From JAGPIS01 sp964635545 (GTDB lineage Bacteria > Bacteroidota > Bacteroidia > Bacteroidales > Marinilabiliaceae), in NCBI GenBank assembly GCA_964635545.1, contig CAZWOA010000004.1, positions 5,107 through 69,106 of the forward strand: a stretch of 64,000 nt of DNA, written 5' to 3'. Positions 44,601 to 53,036 of the stretch are shown here, piece by piece; within the stretch, counting starts at the first letter, position 1, and every line of letters begins with the position of its first letter. The notes below the pieces were generated by a model. It was not told where the DNA came from and made no database searches. It saw only the letters and a list, made by a program, of their open reading frames with translations. The translations under genes were made by a program, and so were the position numbers.

Positions 44601-44726
44601 GTAATATACATTGTAATACGAATTGAGGGTATGATAATTACGACTAATCCAGGTGTTCTTTTTCACCGAACAGCCTGTAACTATTATAGATATAACAAGT
44701 ATAAAAATATGTTTGCCGAGTTTCAT
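41691..44726 (-). CDS. porW: PorW/SprE-like TPR lipoprotein of type IX secretion, interrupted by gap
   Basis: About 1011 residues including the gap placeholder. SPII signal MKLGKHIFILVISIIVTGC (Cys 19), then the SprE/PorW-type start KKNTWISRNYHTLNSYYNVYYNG. TPR repeats follow through about 900 (DGWLLIGKANVVKHDNADAI, AMIWLSRAYANMEQYVNAQ), then a Val/Glu/Pro-rich linker (KPVVENVKPAVEKAVEKV) and a C-terminal domain. PorW/SprE connects the PorKN rings and other parts of the secretion machine. The frame agrees on both sides of the N run, but the true gap length is unknown. Transcribed into porX. Confidence 0.85.
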   Translation of the reverse strand: MKLGKHIFILVISIIVTGCSVKKNTWISRNYHTLNSYYNVYYNGAQAFKEGEKAIYNGVNNDYTSLLPVFPESNKDVASAATGDMDRAIEKGKKLIEKHSITAKPKRRQGKMSDKYKAFMKKREFNPLVDDGWLLIGKANVVKHDNADAISILDYVIREYDGSNSRYEAMIWLSRAYANMEQYVNAQAALEGYDIDGMAPTNLYADFMAANASVLLAQGKYADALPYMKGAAQNTTKRMYRFRYNYILAQLYKLTGDDASAYTAFGNVIKGNPDYDMSFSARINMAGVTSGKSGMAETEKSLNKLRRDKKNKEYLDQIYYAMGLMKLNNGEENAAIENFKKSVASSTSXXXXXXXXXXXXXXXXXXXXXXXXXXXXXXXXXXATVGAGKQEFERSWGKRKNEDNWRRSVKTSTSVDSDEYTYREPGMDIDGGTVQDGAPDKGAAGAEKAETPAPAARPAIATRESLMADIPLTEDAQKKKHKAIEESLFESGMLLYAQVGDYKSAAAYYERLLADYSTTSNREAALTGLYQSYEKLGDEVNMARVKRIITGDYPLSLFAQYLSDPEFFEKQKQLREDNEKHYEATYSNYLMGRYTEVLADTENALKTTTPYKAKYMLLKALSHARMAEALMFKLTLDEVVKLYPNTEESKLASAMLAEIDKGRQPIKAELGKPISGTATAAQSHDGAAAEAEEVKFVYSPYEEHYAVILCNEAVNINQLQYNIADFNFGRFLIADYSLESRLMADGGRLMLIKGLKNKVEALDYLYVIREQKAIFDLANLTNPEIVVVSVNNINLLLNNNDMVRYATFFNDHYLTAIKEPEKEVNPEVTPKAEVVEVVKKPVVENVKPAVEKAVEKVAEPEVVENIVEEVVEKTAEKVEEIKPAPAPVVASEPSIFEDDDLSGYCVTVLIKKARNDLRRLQTILTNFTINYYGDDIKGEASDMGVSHRVIKVTGFKNKEEAQYYLHRVETESALVRNMVGNENHLFVMTETNYNLLMENKNIEAYIKFIER
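43581..43680. other. Assembly gap (100 N) inside porW
   Basis: Exactly 100 N within the PorW-like gene. Although 100 is not a multiple of three, the frame continues on both sides as placed; this is chance, as the real length is unknown. Confidence 0.99.
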
Positions 44727-44859
44727 GAAATGTGCAGGGTATATATGTTTTACCAATATAATATAAACTGATAATGATTGAAATTATTTTAATTATGCGC
44801 CAAATTAGCTATTTATCGGCATACATTTTATATTTTTACAATAATCAATACACTTTTCT

Positions 44860-46206
44860 ATGAACATTCATGTTATTGGCAATAATATAACAGGCTTACA
44901 GAAGATGGTAGATTACCTTAAGTATGACAACAGGTATGATGTTTGTACTTTTGCGAGCGGTCATGACTATCTGGCATATCTTGGTGGCATTGAGAAAGTA
45001 TTGAATAACCCCGGTGTGATAATTATTAGTCTTCCAATAAAAAAAATATTGAGTCACGATTTTATCACCCGCATTTTAAAACATACTCCGCTAACCGAAA
45101 TCGCATTATATTCGGATGAAAATGATACCGAAACAGCTTTTGAGCTTTTCAGGCAAGGGGTCAATAATTTTATATCTATTGATGAATCATCTATAGAACG
45201 ACTTACCAAATGGGTTGAGAACTCCTACGAATCATGGCAGAGTCGCCAGAAATTACAAATCACGCATGGAACAGATGCAGCCAGCCCTGTGTTGGCCGGA
45301 AAATCGAATAAAGTTGCAAGCATTATCAATCTTGTAGAGAAAGCGGCACAACATCCATCACACAATGTATCCATTCAAGGGCAAACGGGTGCCGGAAAAT
45401 CGACTATTGCAGCAATCATTCATCATAACTCACCTCTCAAAGAGCATCCATTTGTAGTTGTAAACCTTGAAGCACTATCGCCACAACAGCAAGATATTGA
45501 ACTATTTGGCACCGAGCGTGAAGGGGTAAGCTACAGCGTAGGTTTCAGGCAGGGAGCAATAGAACGAAGCAGTGGGGGAACGCTCTTTATTGAAGAGATA
45601 TCACTACTCGAAAACGATGTGCAGCAAAAACTGCTTGAGGTGATAAGAAGCGGTGAGTTTAAAAGAATAAAAGGAAATATTGCCATACCATTTAACAGCA
45701 GGATTATTATTTCGTCGGCAGCACCTTTGCAACGATGCATTGAAGAGGGTGCACTTAATGCTGAACTTTACTATCTCCTTAGAGGAATTCCTATTGAAGT
45801 GCCCTCACTTTGCAATAGAAGAGAGGACATAAGCGCAATTGCAAACCTGCTTTTAGAACGATTGAACAGGACCGATGAGAGTGATGTGAAAATGCTAACT
45901 CCCGCAGCAATGGCAAAACTGACACACTATAACTATCCCGGTAATATTCCGGAGTTAAGGGCTGTTATTGAGCTGGGCTGCATCCTTACACCTGATAATG
46001 AGATACTTCCAGAGCATATAATTTTCAGTTCGGTGACTTACGAAGAAACCATCCTACCCGATGAACCAATAATGACATTGAAGCAACACACCGATAAAAT
46101 TATAAAAAGCTGTCTGGAAAAACATGACAACAACGTGCTGAAAGTAGCTGAGATACTGAATATTGGCAAATCGACCATATACAACATGCTGAAAAAGAAC
46201 GGATAA
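44860..46206 (+). CDS. Degenerate NtrC-like regulator (pseudo-receiver, AAA+, HTH)
   Basis: 448 residues. Residues 1-125 fold like a receiver, but the phospho-acceptor Asp is absent (IIISLPIKK in place of LLDxxMP). The AAA+ domain (about 150-370) keeps Walker A GQTGAGKST, but Walker B is GGTLFIEEI and the GAFTGA loop that contacts sigma-54 reads EGVSYSVGFR. The C-terminal Fis-like helix-turn-helix is LKVAEILNIGKSTIYNMLKKNG. It probably cannot open sigma-54 promoters and may act as a sigma-54-independent regulator. It is divergent from porW-porX with 133 bases between, so control of type IX secretion genes is a reasonable guess. Confidence 0.85.
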   Translation: MNIHVIGNNITGLQKMVDYLKYDNRYDVCTFASGHDYLAYLGGIEKVLNNPGVIIISLPIKKILSHDFITRILKHTPLTEIALYSDENDTETAFELFRQGVNNFISIDESSIERLTKWVENSYESWQSRQKLQITHGTDAASPVLAGKSNKVASIINLVEKAAQHPSHNVSIQGQTGAGKSTIAAIIHHNSPLKEHPFVVVNLEALSPQQQDIELFGTEREGVSYSVGFRQGAIERSSGGTLFIEEISLLENDVQQKLLEVIRSGEFKRIKGNIAIPFNSRIIISSAAPLQRCIEEGALNAELYYLLRGIPIEVPSLCNRREDISAIANLLLERLNRTDESDVKMLTPAAMAKLTHYNYPGNIPELRAVIELGCILTPDNEILPEHIIFSSVTYEETILPDEPIMTLKQHTDKIIKSCLEKHDNNVLKVAEILNIGKSTIYNMLKKNG

Positions 46207-46280
46207 GTATTTCTGTTTTTTTTACTTATACAGATTAACGATGAATAAAAAAATAATTTCAAACCAATAATAACAACGCC

Positions 46281-46811
46281 ATGAAAAGCAACGCATTTTT
46301 CTTAGTTCTAATAGTATTAACCGGGTTTTTAACATCATGCAGTAAGGATGATATTGAATTTGAAACAGAATATGGCAAAAGCTATAATGCATGGACAGAG
46401 TTTAAAAAATCATCCAATAACTCCTACAAATATGTGGTTACCGGCGCTTCATGGATAGGTATTTCATGGGAAACCACAATAACCATATCGAATGGCACTA
46501 TTACTCAGCGCCACTTTAAATACACCGCACTAAGTGCCGCCGAAGAGGAGGGCATCCCTACAGAAGAACTGGAATGGACCGAAAATGAGAGTGAAATCAA
46601 CACCCATAAAAACAGTGCTGCCCGCGAAGCAATTACTTTAGATGATGTTTATAAATTGGCCAGGCAAGAGTGGCTGAAAAAAAGAAAGGATGCAAAAACA
46701 TACTTCGAAACAAATAACAATGGAATGATTTCCAATTGTGGATATTTCCCCAATGGCTGTATGGATGATTGCTTTGTTGGAATTCATATTTCGTCTATTG
46801 AAGCGAATTAG
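46281..46811 (+). CDS. Hypothetical lipoprotein
   Basis: 176 residues with lipobox FLTSC (Cys 20). The mature protein starts SKDDIEFETEYGKSYNAW; the acidic residues soon after the Cys could be a surface-export signal. No domain was recognised. Four Cys lie near the end (SNCGYFPNGCMDDCFVGI gives three of them), which suggests disulfides. It lies 74 bases after the regulator on the same strand and is followed by a gene-free repeat region. Confidence 0.75.
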   Translation: MKSNAFFLVLIVLTGFLTSCSKDDIEFETEYGKSYNAWTEFKKSSNNSYKYVVTGASWIGISWETTITISNGTITQRHFKYTALSAAEEEGIPTEELEWTENESEINTHKNSAAREAITLDDVYKLARQEWLKKRKDAKTYFETNNNGMISNCGYFPNGCMDDCFVGIHISSIEAN

Positions 46812-47274
46812 GGTTAAAGGGGTTTAAGCGTTTAAGAGTTAAAGGGGTAAAGAGCTAAAGGGGTAAAGAGCTAAAGAGTCAAAGAGTTAAAGATTTAAAA
46901 ATAGTTAAATAGATTTAAAAGCTATCTTGTGGTACGTGTCCCGCTTATATAGGATTACTTTGTCAATTTTTATTTTTAGAGATAGAACATCGTAATTAGG
47001 TTCACTGAACTTCGTTTCTGAGCAAAGCAAAAAACAAAGTTCAGCGGAGCTCACTCAACTTGCTCGCTTGGCTTGCCAACAATCTAATCAATCATAAACA
47101 TCTTTTTTACTTGTAGTAAAAAAACAGATTGAAATAATAACAATTCCCACTCATTCTTGGTAAACCAAGCGGCACTACCGATGGCTATCGGTACGAGTGC
47201 CAAACGAGTGAGAGAAGTTAAACCCTGCGGTTCTCCTTAAGATTCTTGTCGTTCGTCTCTGGCGATTCTCAATC
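46812..47274. repeat. Gene-free repeat region
   Basis: No gene in 463 bases. First comes a run of degenerate GGGGTAAAGAGCTAAA-type repeats (46812-46920). Then follow shared modules: ACTTTGTCAATTTTTATTTTT (from 46957) and CTGAACTTCGTTTCT (47005-47019), both present in inverted form near 63951-64000. Two clean hairpins lie at 47156-47169 (CTTGG-TAAA-CCAAG) and 47171-47201 (ACCGAT-GGCT-ATCGGT within a longer arm). This looks like a collection of REP-like units after a lipoprotein gene. Confidence 0.6.
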
Positions 47275-48684
47275 TCAACACATATCAGCCGGATTAACCC
47301 ACAGATCGTATTGCTCTTCGGTAATTCTCTCAAAGTCAAGCCCCTTGAGCTCATATTCAAGTGCAGCCTGTTTTAATGTTATCCCTCTTTTATGGGCATC
47401 TTGTGCTATGGCTGCGGCATTATAGTAACCTATTTTAGTGTTTAGAGCAGTCACCAGCATTAGTGAGCTATTGAGATGAGCTTCTATATTTTTATTTATT
47501 GGTTCTATTCCCACTGCACATTTATCATTAAAGCTTACACATCCTTCACCAATAAGCCTTGCCGAATGTAAGAAATTGTATATCATCATGGGTTTAAACA
47601 CATTGAGCTGGAAATGCCCCGATGCACCTCCTACGCTTATGGCAACGTCGTTACCCATCACCTGAGCAGCTATCATAGTTAGTGCTTCTGCTTGTGTGGG
47701 ATTAACCTTACCCGGCATTATAGACGACCCGGGCTCGTTATCGGGAATATGAATCTCGCCTATGCCGGCTCTAGGTCCCGAACTCAGCAAACGTGTATCA
47801 TTGGCAATCTTCATTAATGAAACTGCCACAGTTTTCAATGCTCCATGTGTTTCCACTATTGCATCGTGGGCAGCCAAGGCTTCAAATTTATTGAAAGCCG
47901 TAATAAATGGTAGCCCGGTAAGCTTTGCAATATTTTGAGCCACCAACGTGTCGTAACCTTTAGGTGTATTGAGCCCCGTGCCTACAGCAGTACCTCCCAA
48001 AGCCAACTCCGACAGGTGCGGAAGTGTGTTTTTAATCGCTCTTATGCCGTGATTAAGTTGGGCTACATAAGCAGAAAACTCCTGACCAAGAGTTAGTGGT
48101 GTGGCATCCATTAGGTGGGTGCGTCCTATCTTCACTACATCTTTGAATTGATTTGACTTAAGTTCTAGCGTATCTCGTAGTTTTTCAAGTCCGGGGATGG
48201 TTGTCTCCACCACCATTTTATAGGCAGCAATGTGCATTGCGGTTGGAAACGTATCGTTAGATGATTGAGATTTATTCACATCATCATTGGGTTTCAAAAA
48301 CTTAACACTATCGGCTAAGGTTCCACCCTTAATTACATGACCACGGTTGGCAATAACTTCATTCACATTCATGTTTGATTGTGTACCCGATCCGGTTTGC
48401 CACACCACCAAAGGAAATTGCTCATAATGCTTGCCATCAAGAATTTCATCACACACTTGAGATATAAGGTTAGATTTCTCACTATTCAGCACTCCCAACT
48501 CATTATTGGTAATAGCCGCCGCCTTTTTCAGATATGCAAATCCTGCAATAACCTCACGAGGCATCCTATTTATATCTTGTGCTATCTTAAAATTATCAAT
48601 AGAGCGTTGAGTCTGTGCACCATAATAGACTTCGGCAGGCACTCTCACCTCACCCATCGTGTCTTTTTCTATCCTGTAGTTCAT
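47275..48684 (-). CDS. fumC: Class II fumarate hydratase
   Basis: 469 residues from ATG 48684; TTG at 48696 would add four residues. Signature GSSIMPGKVNPTQAEA, with QTGSGTQSNMNVNEVIANR, NQSSNDTFPT-like SQSSNDTFPTAMHIAA and GRTHLMDATPLTLGQE forming the active site. It interconverts fumarate and malate without an iron-sulfur cluster. Stands alone between a repeat region and the MFS-pepD pair. Confidence 0.96.
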   Translation of the reverse strand: MNYRIEKDTMGEVRVPAEVYYGAQTQRSIDNFKIAQDINRMPREVIAGFAYLKKAAAITNNELGVLNSEKSNLISQVCDEILDGKHYEQFPLVVWQTGSGTQSNMNVNEVIANRGHVIKGGTLADSVKFLKPNDDVNKSQSSNDTFPTAMHIAAYKMVVETTIPGLEKLRDTLELKSNQFKDVVKIGRTHLMDATPLTLGQEFSAYVAQLNHGIRAIKNTLPHLSELALGGTAVGTGLNTPKGYDTLVAQNIAKLTGLPFITAFNKFEALAAHDAIVETHGALKTVAVSLMKIANDTRLLSSGPRAGIGEIHIPDNEPGSSIMPGKVNPTQAEALTMIAAQVMGNDVAISVGGASGHFQLNVFKPMMIYNFLHSARLIGEGCVSFNDKCAVGIEPINKNIEAHLNSSLMLVTALNTKIGYYNAAAIAQDAHKRGITLKQAALEYELKGLDFERITEEQYDLWVNPADMC

Positions 48685-48759
48685 TTCTCTGTTCAATTAA
48701 TTATCATATATATTAATAAACTAAATGAAACGAGAAAAGTTCGGACAAGATGATTTAGA

Positions 48760-48806
48760 TATTGGCTATTGGCCATAAGCTACTGGCTATCAGCTATTAG
48801 CTAAAA
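48760..48806. repeat. Degenerate GGCTAT/AGCTAT repeat
   Basis: A run of related units (TTGGCTATTGGCCATAAGC, GGCTATCAGCTATTAGCT) between fumC and the MFS gene. Such runs are common in intergenic DNA of this phylum. Confidence 0.6.
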
Positions 48807-48852
48807 ACTAAAGGCTATCCCCAAGTACACGGATTACTCAGCAGATAGCCTC
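48802..48852 (-). terminator. Candidate terminator of the pepD-MFS transcript
   Basis: Minus strand AGGCTATC and GATAGCCT (8 bp) enclose a loop of about 25 bases, followed by TTAGTTTTT. A long loop makes it weaker than the other terminators. Confidence 0.4.
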
Positions 48853-48863
48853 AAGCTTAATAA

Positions 48864-50285
48864 TTATTTCTTATTTGGCATATCCAAGCCATAGCCACGC
48901 TTCTTATCTACCGATTTAAGCACAAATGCAAGGAAGAAAGCCAGCACCCCAAAGGCTGCGAATATCAATTCGGGCACGGTATAGTCATATACTAATGGTG
49001 TACCATCAGCAGCAGTGGTAATACCCTGAGTTAGTGATGATGCCACTTCGGGATTAGCCGCAGTGAGGGCATAACCAATAAGTCCGGGAACAAGCATAAG
49101 TCCGATGTTCTGGATAAAAAATATACATCCGTAGGCCGAACCTAAGTACCTATCTTCCACAATCTTAGGCAGTGATGGCCACATTGAGGCAGGCACCAAT
49201 GAAAATGCAATACCAAGCACAACGATTGTAGTTATTGCTATAAATGGAGTAAATGCCTCACTAGGTACCAACGCAAACACAAGATGCGAAACAGTTAGCA
49301 GAATAGCTCCCAACACCATCATTGATGCTCCTTTACCACGTATATCAAGGAAGAAGCCGATGAATGGGGTAAGAATCATTGCTCCCACCGGGAATAGTGA
49401 CACATAACGGGCAGCTGCTGTTACGTCGATGCTTAATTTTGTAGATAGCATCTCGGTTGCAAAACGCTGGAATGGGAATATGGCCGAATAGAACAGTACG
49501 CAAAGACCTGCAATAGCAAGGAATCCGGGGTTGGTGAATATCTTACCAAGGTCGCTCAGTTTAAATTCATCCTCACCCGATGATGTATTTTCAACACCTT
49601 CTTGTTTATCAAGCTTGGTATCCATAAAGGTGTAAATTAAGAACAGCAATAATCCTATAACTAGGAATACTGTTCCCCACATTACCGAGTTGGCAGGGGT
49701 CCATTCGCTAGGGTTATTAGCTTCCGAATTTGCAAATATGGGCGATAGCCACATCACCGCAAAAACGCCAAGACGGGCCACAGCCATCTCAAGTCCCATT
49801 GCCAGCGCCATCTCTTTTCCTTTAAACCACTTAACAATGGTTTTAGAAACAGTGATACCGGCCATCTCAACACCAATTCCAAAAATAGCAAAGCCCACAA
49901 AGCACAATGCAGCAGTAGAAGGAAGTGTAAAGCCAAGAACAGTGATGTCGGCAGAAGGGTCAATAGCTGTGAGTGCATATAGCTTAATAGAAGCACCCAA
50001 CACCATCATCACACCTGATGTAAGAATTGTAAAGCGTATTCCCATCTTATCGAGAATGATACCCGAAAGGATTAGGAATCCGAAGAAAACATTAAAAAAG
50101 AATTCCGAACCGCCATAAAAGCCGAATACTTCGGAACTCCAACGGTAGTTTATCTCAAACATGTTTTTTATTGGTGATGCTACATCAACAAAGAAATATG
50201 CAAAAAACATGGTGAGCGAAATGAGAGCAAGCGCGAACCATCTTGCTGTTTTCGATTCGCGCAGTGTATGTTTGATTTGTTCCAT
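48864..50285 (-). CDS. MFS transporter (MFSD1-like)
   Basis: 473 residues with about 12 membrane helices. Family features are FFVDVASPIKNMFEINY near the start, DKMGIRFTI after helix 2, KTIVKWFKGKEMALAMGLEMA and a mid-protein loop rich in Glu/Ser (EGVENTSSGEDEFKLSD). It resembles MFS proteins related to MFSD1, which in animals carry dipeptides. It lies 44 bases after pepD on the same strand, so uptake of dipeptides for PepD is plausible. The substrate is not shown by sequence. Confidence 0.8.
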   Translation of the reverse strand: MEQIKHTLRESKTARWFALALISLTMFFAYFFVDVASPIKNMFEINYRWSSEVFGFYGGSEFFFNVFFGFLILSGIILDKMGIRFTILTSGVMMVLGASIKLYALTAIDPSADITVLGFTLPSTAALCFVGFAIFGIGVEMAGITVSKTIVKWFKGKEMALAMGLEMAVARLGVFAVMWLSPIFANSEANNPSEWTPANSVMWGTVFLVIGLLLFLIYTFMDTKLDKQEGVENTSSGEDEFKLSDLGKIFTNPGFLAIAGLCVLFYSAIFPFQRFATEMLSTKLSIDVTAAARYVSLFPVGAMILTPFIGFFLDIRGKGASMMVLGAILLTVSHLVFALVPSEAFTPFIAITTIVVLGIAFSLVPASMWPSLPKIVEDRYLGSAYGCIFFIQNIGLMLVPGLIGYALTAANPEVASSLTQGITTAADGTPLVYDYTVPELIFAAFGVLAFFLAFVLKSVDKKRGYGLDMPNKK

Positions 50286-50329
50286 ATAGGTATTTATTGA
50301 TTTACTAATCTGTGTGTGTGTTAATCAAA

Positions 50330-51790
50330 TTATTTTAAAGGTGCATTTTCAAGTGTGGCAACCATATAATCCCAGAATTTCTCTACCGTTTCGATGTTTA
50401 CCTTCTCATCGGGCGAGTGTGGGTTACGTATGGTTGGACCAAATGATATCATGTCCCAATGTGGGTATGCACTACCAAGAATACCGCACTCCAAACCCGC
50501 ATGAATGGCTTTAATTTCGGGTATCTTATTCCAGTGTTTCTGATATACAGCCTGCATAGTATCTAGTATTTCCGATTTCATATTGGGTTTCCAACCCGGA
50601 TATGCTCCCGAGAACTCCACTTTGGCACCAGCCAGGCGGAACACACTCTCTATGGATGAACAAACATCATCTTTAGCCGACTCAACCGAACTGCGAATAA
50701 GGCATTTAACCTCAATAATGCCATCGTGCGACTTAATGATTGCCAAGTTAGTGGATGTCTCCACAAGTCCTTGCATATCGGCACTCATCCTTATCACACC
50801 ATTGGGGCAGCCTTGCACAGCATTGATAAGGTCGTCCTGCACCATTTCGTGTATCACCACAGGCGGAAGATCGGTTTTTTCAGCTTTAAAGCTCAATAAT
50901 GGTTCAACTGTGCCGTATTCATTTTTGATTATTGATTCAAATTCGGCCACAGCCTCAAGAAACTCGTCATGGTCTTCACCATCAACGGTTACCACTGCAA
51001 ATGCCTCACGAGGAATGGCATTACGCATATTACCGCCATCTATCGATGCCAGGCATGCATCAAAATCTGCCACTGCTCGCTTCAAGAATCTGAAAATAAG
51101 CTTATTGGCATTTCCTCGTCCGAGATTAATATCCAATCCGGAGTGACCACCTCTAAGGCCTGTTAATGACAGTTTAAATGCCACATCACTCTTGGCAGTT
51201 GTAATTTCATCATAAATAAAGCTGATGTTAGCATCTATACCTCCTGCACATCCAACATACAATTCGCCCTCATCTTCAGAATCGAGGTTAAGTAGTATAT
51301 CACCCTTTAAAAGGCCTGACTTAAGTGCGTTGGCACCAGTCATACCTGCTTCTTCGTCCATCGTTACAAGCACCTCAATAGGGCCATGCTTCAATGTATT
51401 ATCTTTAAGCACTGCCAGTCCGGCTGCCACACCAATACCATTATCGGCACCAAGAGTGGTACCATTGGCTCTTACCCATCCATCTTCAATTATTGTTTCG
51501 ATGGGGTCTTTATCGAAATCGTGCTTTTTATCGCTATTTTTTTGTGGCACCATATCTATATGGCCTTGAAGTATAACTCCTTTACGGTTCTCCATGCCGG
51601 GTGTGGCAGGTTTTCGTATGATTACGTTACCCACTTCGTCGCGTATGGTCTCCAGGCCTAACGATTTCCCAAAATTTTCGACAAAATCAATTGCGCGGCC
51701 CTCTCGCTTCGAGGGTCTTGGAATTTGAGTCAGCTCATAAAAACTCTCCCATAATCCTATTGGCGTGAGCTTTGTGATTTCTTTACCCAT
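50330..51790 (-). CDS. pepD: Aminoacyl-histidine dipeptidase (M20 family)
   Basis: 486 residues. Zinc-ligand and catalytic regions are ILQGHIDMVPQKN, GADNGIGVAA, VTMDEEAGMTGA, NLDSEDEGELYVGCAGG and the late AIHAGLECGIL. The lid domain lies between about 190 and 400. It cleaves dipeptides such as carnosine and other Xaa-His dipeptides in the cytosol. First gene of a two-gene set with the MFS transporter. Confidence 0.94.
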   Translation of the reverse strand: MGKEITKLTPIGLWESFYELTQIPRPSKREGRAIDFVENFGKSLGLETIRDEVGNVIIRKPATPGMENRKGVILQGHIDMVPQKNSDKKHDFDKDPIETIIEDGWVRANGTTLGADNGIGVAAGLAVLKDNTLKHGPIEVLVTMDEEAGMTGANALKSGLLKGDILLNLDSEDEGELYVGCAGGIDANISFIYDEITTAKSDVAFKLSLTGLRGGHSGLDINLGRGNANKLIFRFLKRAVADFDACLASIDGGNMRNAIPREAFAVVTVDGEDHDEFLEAVAEFESIIKNEYGTVEPLLSFKAEKTDLPPVVIHEMVQDDLINAVQGCPNGVIRMSADMQGLVETSTNLAIIKSHDGIIEVKCLIRSSVESAKDDVCSSIESVFRLAGAKVEFSGAYPGWKPNMKSEILDTMQAVYQKHWNKIPEIKAIHAGLECGILGSAYPHWDMISFGPTIRNPHSPDEKVNIETVEKFWDYMVATLENAPLK

Positions 51791-51836
51791 AATTTGTGGT
51801 TGTTATATTGTTAATAATCTGTTTTATTTAGTTATT

Positions 51837-52931
51837 TTATCGTCTCGAAACGCTTATAAGCGCACCTGTAGCAGGGCAAATAGCAATCTCAATATCAGAC
51901 TGTTGTATTACAGATATTGGCAGTGATGCAACTTGACCAAACTGTGCCAGCATCATCTCCTGCTCAATAAGAAGGATGTTACGGTCGGTTATTTTCACCA
52001 CTGCTTTGCCCGGGAGTATATATCTAAGTCCGTTAACTTCCTGACTCCTTTTGGCACCGGCCGGTAGCTCATTAACCCTTGCATTATCTTGTGGTGAAAC
52101 ATCAATATAAACCGGCGTGCCGCTTACATTCATCTTATCCAAAAATCCGTTTTGCGACGAGAATCGAAAAAGTACGTTATTTGAAGGGCTTGCCTGATCG
52201 GGTATATAATCGTAATATCTGGTAATCGTCATTCGTTTTTCAGCTCCTAAAAACATCGACATCAGTTCGCTCTCCAAACGGTTAATTTCATTCAGTACAG
52301 CTTCTATAGCCGAGCCGTTCATCATTGTCTTTTCACCTTCATCATCCAATAGATTTGTACGCTTTTTACGAAGTCGGTAAACTGCATAAGCAGCCTCTTC
52401 GGCCATTGCAGCCAACGATGTTTTGGTTAACACCTCTTCACCAGCCGGCACATTATCAAAACTAACTACCGGCTTCTCAAAAGCTATAGCATTGGATAAC
52501 AGATGATTGCACACTGGTGAATTACTTTGGTTTATTCCTGAAATAACTCCATCAATGGTTAGATTAACCAAAGGCGCAACTCCATTGCCATCAGTCTCAA
52601 TTTTAAACATGCGCGATGCATCCGGCTTTCCTATAGGCTGAAGTGTTACAGTTTTTAACTCCCAAAGGGTTTCATCCTCTTTAATTACATCTGCAATATT
52701 GAAATATTTTTGAGAGTAACGGTAGAATGGTCCGGCCTTTCTCACTACTATATCAGCATCCACTTTAACTCTTATAACTGTGGTAGGAAGCGAATAAAGT
52801 ACTCCGTTATGGGCGGCATCATTATCGGTTGTTGCAGAAATCACTCTGCAGGTGGCTGAGCCTTTTTTTTGCGACCATCCGGAGATGGGCATAAGGCCGA
52901 AAACCATAAATACAATCAAAAGTTTGCGCAT
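51837..52931 (-). CDS. DUF4831 family exported protein
   Basis: 364 residues from ATG 52931 (MRKLLIVFMVFGLMPISGW signal peptide); an ATG ten codons earlier is less likely. Beta-rich mature protein with YSLPTTVIRVKVDADIVVRKAGPFYRYSQKYF near the start, matching the DUF4831 family restricted to Bacteroidota. Function unknown. It is followed downstream by pepD (46 bases) on the same strand. Confidence 0.8.
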   Translation of the reverse strand: MRKLLIVFMVFGLMPISGWSQKKGSATCRVISATTDNDAAHNGVLYSLPTTVIRVKVDADIVVRKAGPFYRYSQKYFNIADVIKEDETLWELKTVTLQPIGKPDASRMFKIETDGNGVAPLVNLTIDGVISGINQSNSPVCNHLLSNAIAFEKPVVSFDNVPAGEEVLTKTSLAAMAEEAAYAVYRLRKKRTNLLDDEGEKTMMNGSAIEAVLNEINRLESELMSMFLGAEKRMTITRYYDYIPDQASPSNNVLFRFSSQNGFLDKMNVSGTPVYIDVSPQDNARVNELPAGAKRSQEVNGLRYILPGKAVVKITDRNILLIEQEMMLAQFGQVASLPISVIQQSDIEIAICPATGALISVSRR

Positions 52932-53036
52932 AATGTTATTTTTTAAATTGCTGATGTTCAATATTATTAAACATTAAATTAATGTGTTAAATCTTTTAAC
53001 CATTCAAAGTAAATGAAAAAAATATTAAATATCACT

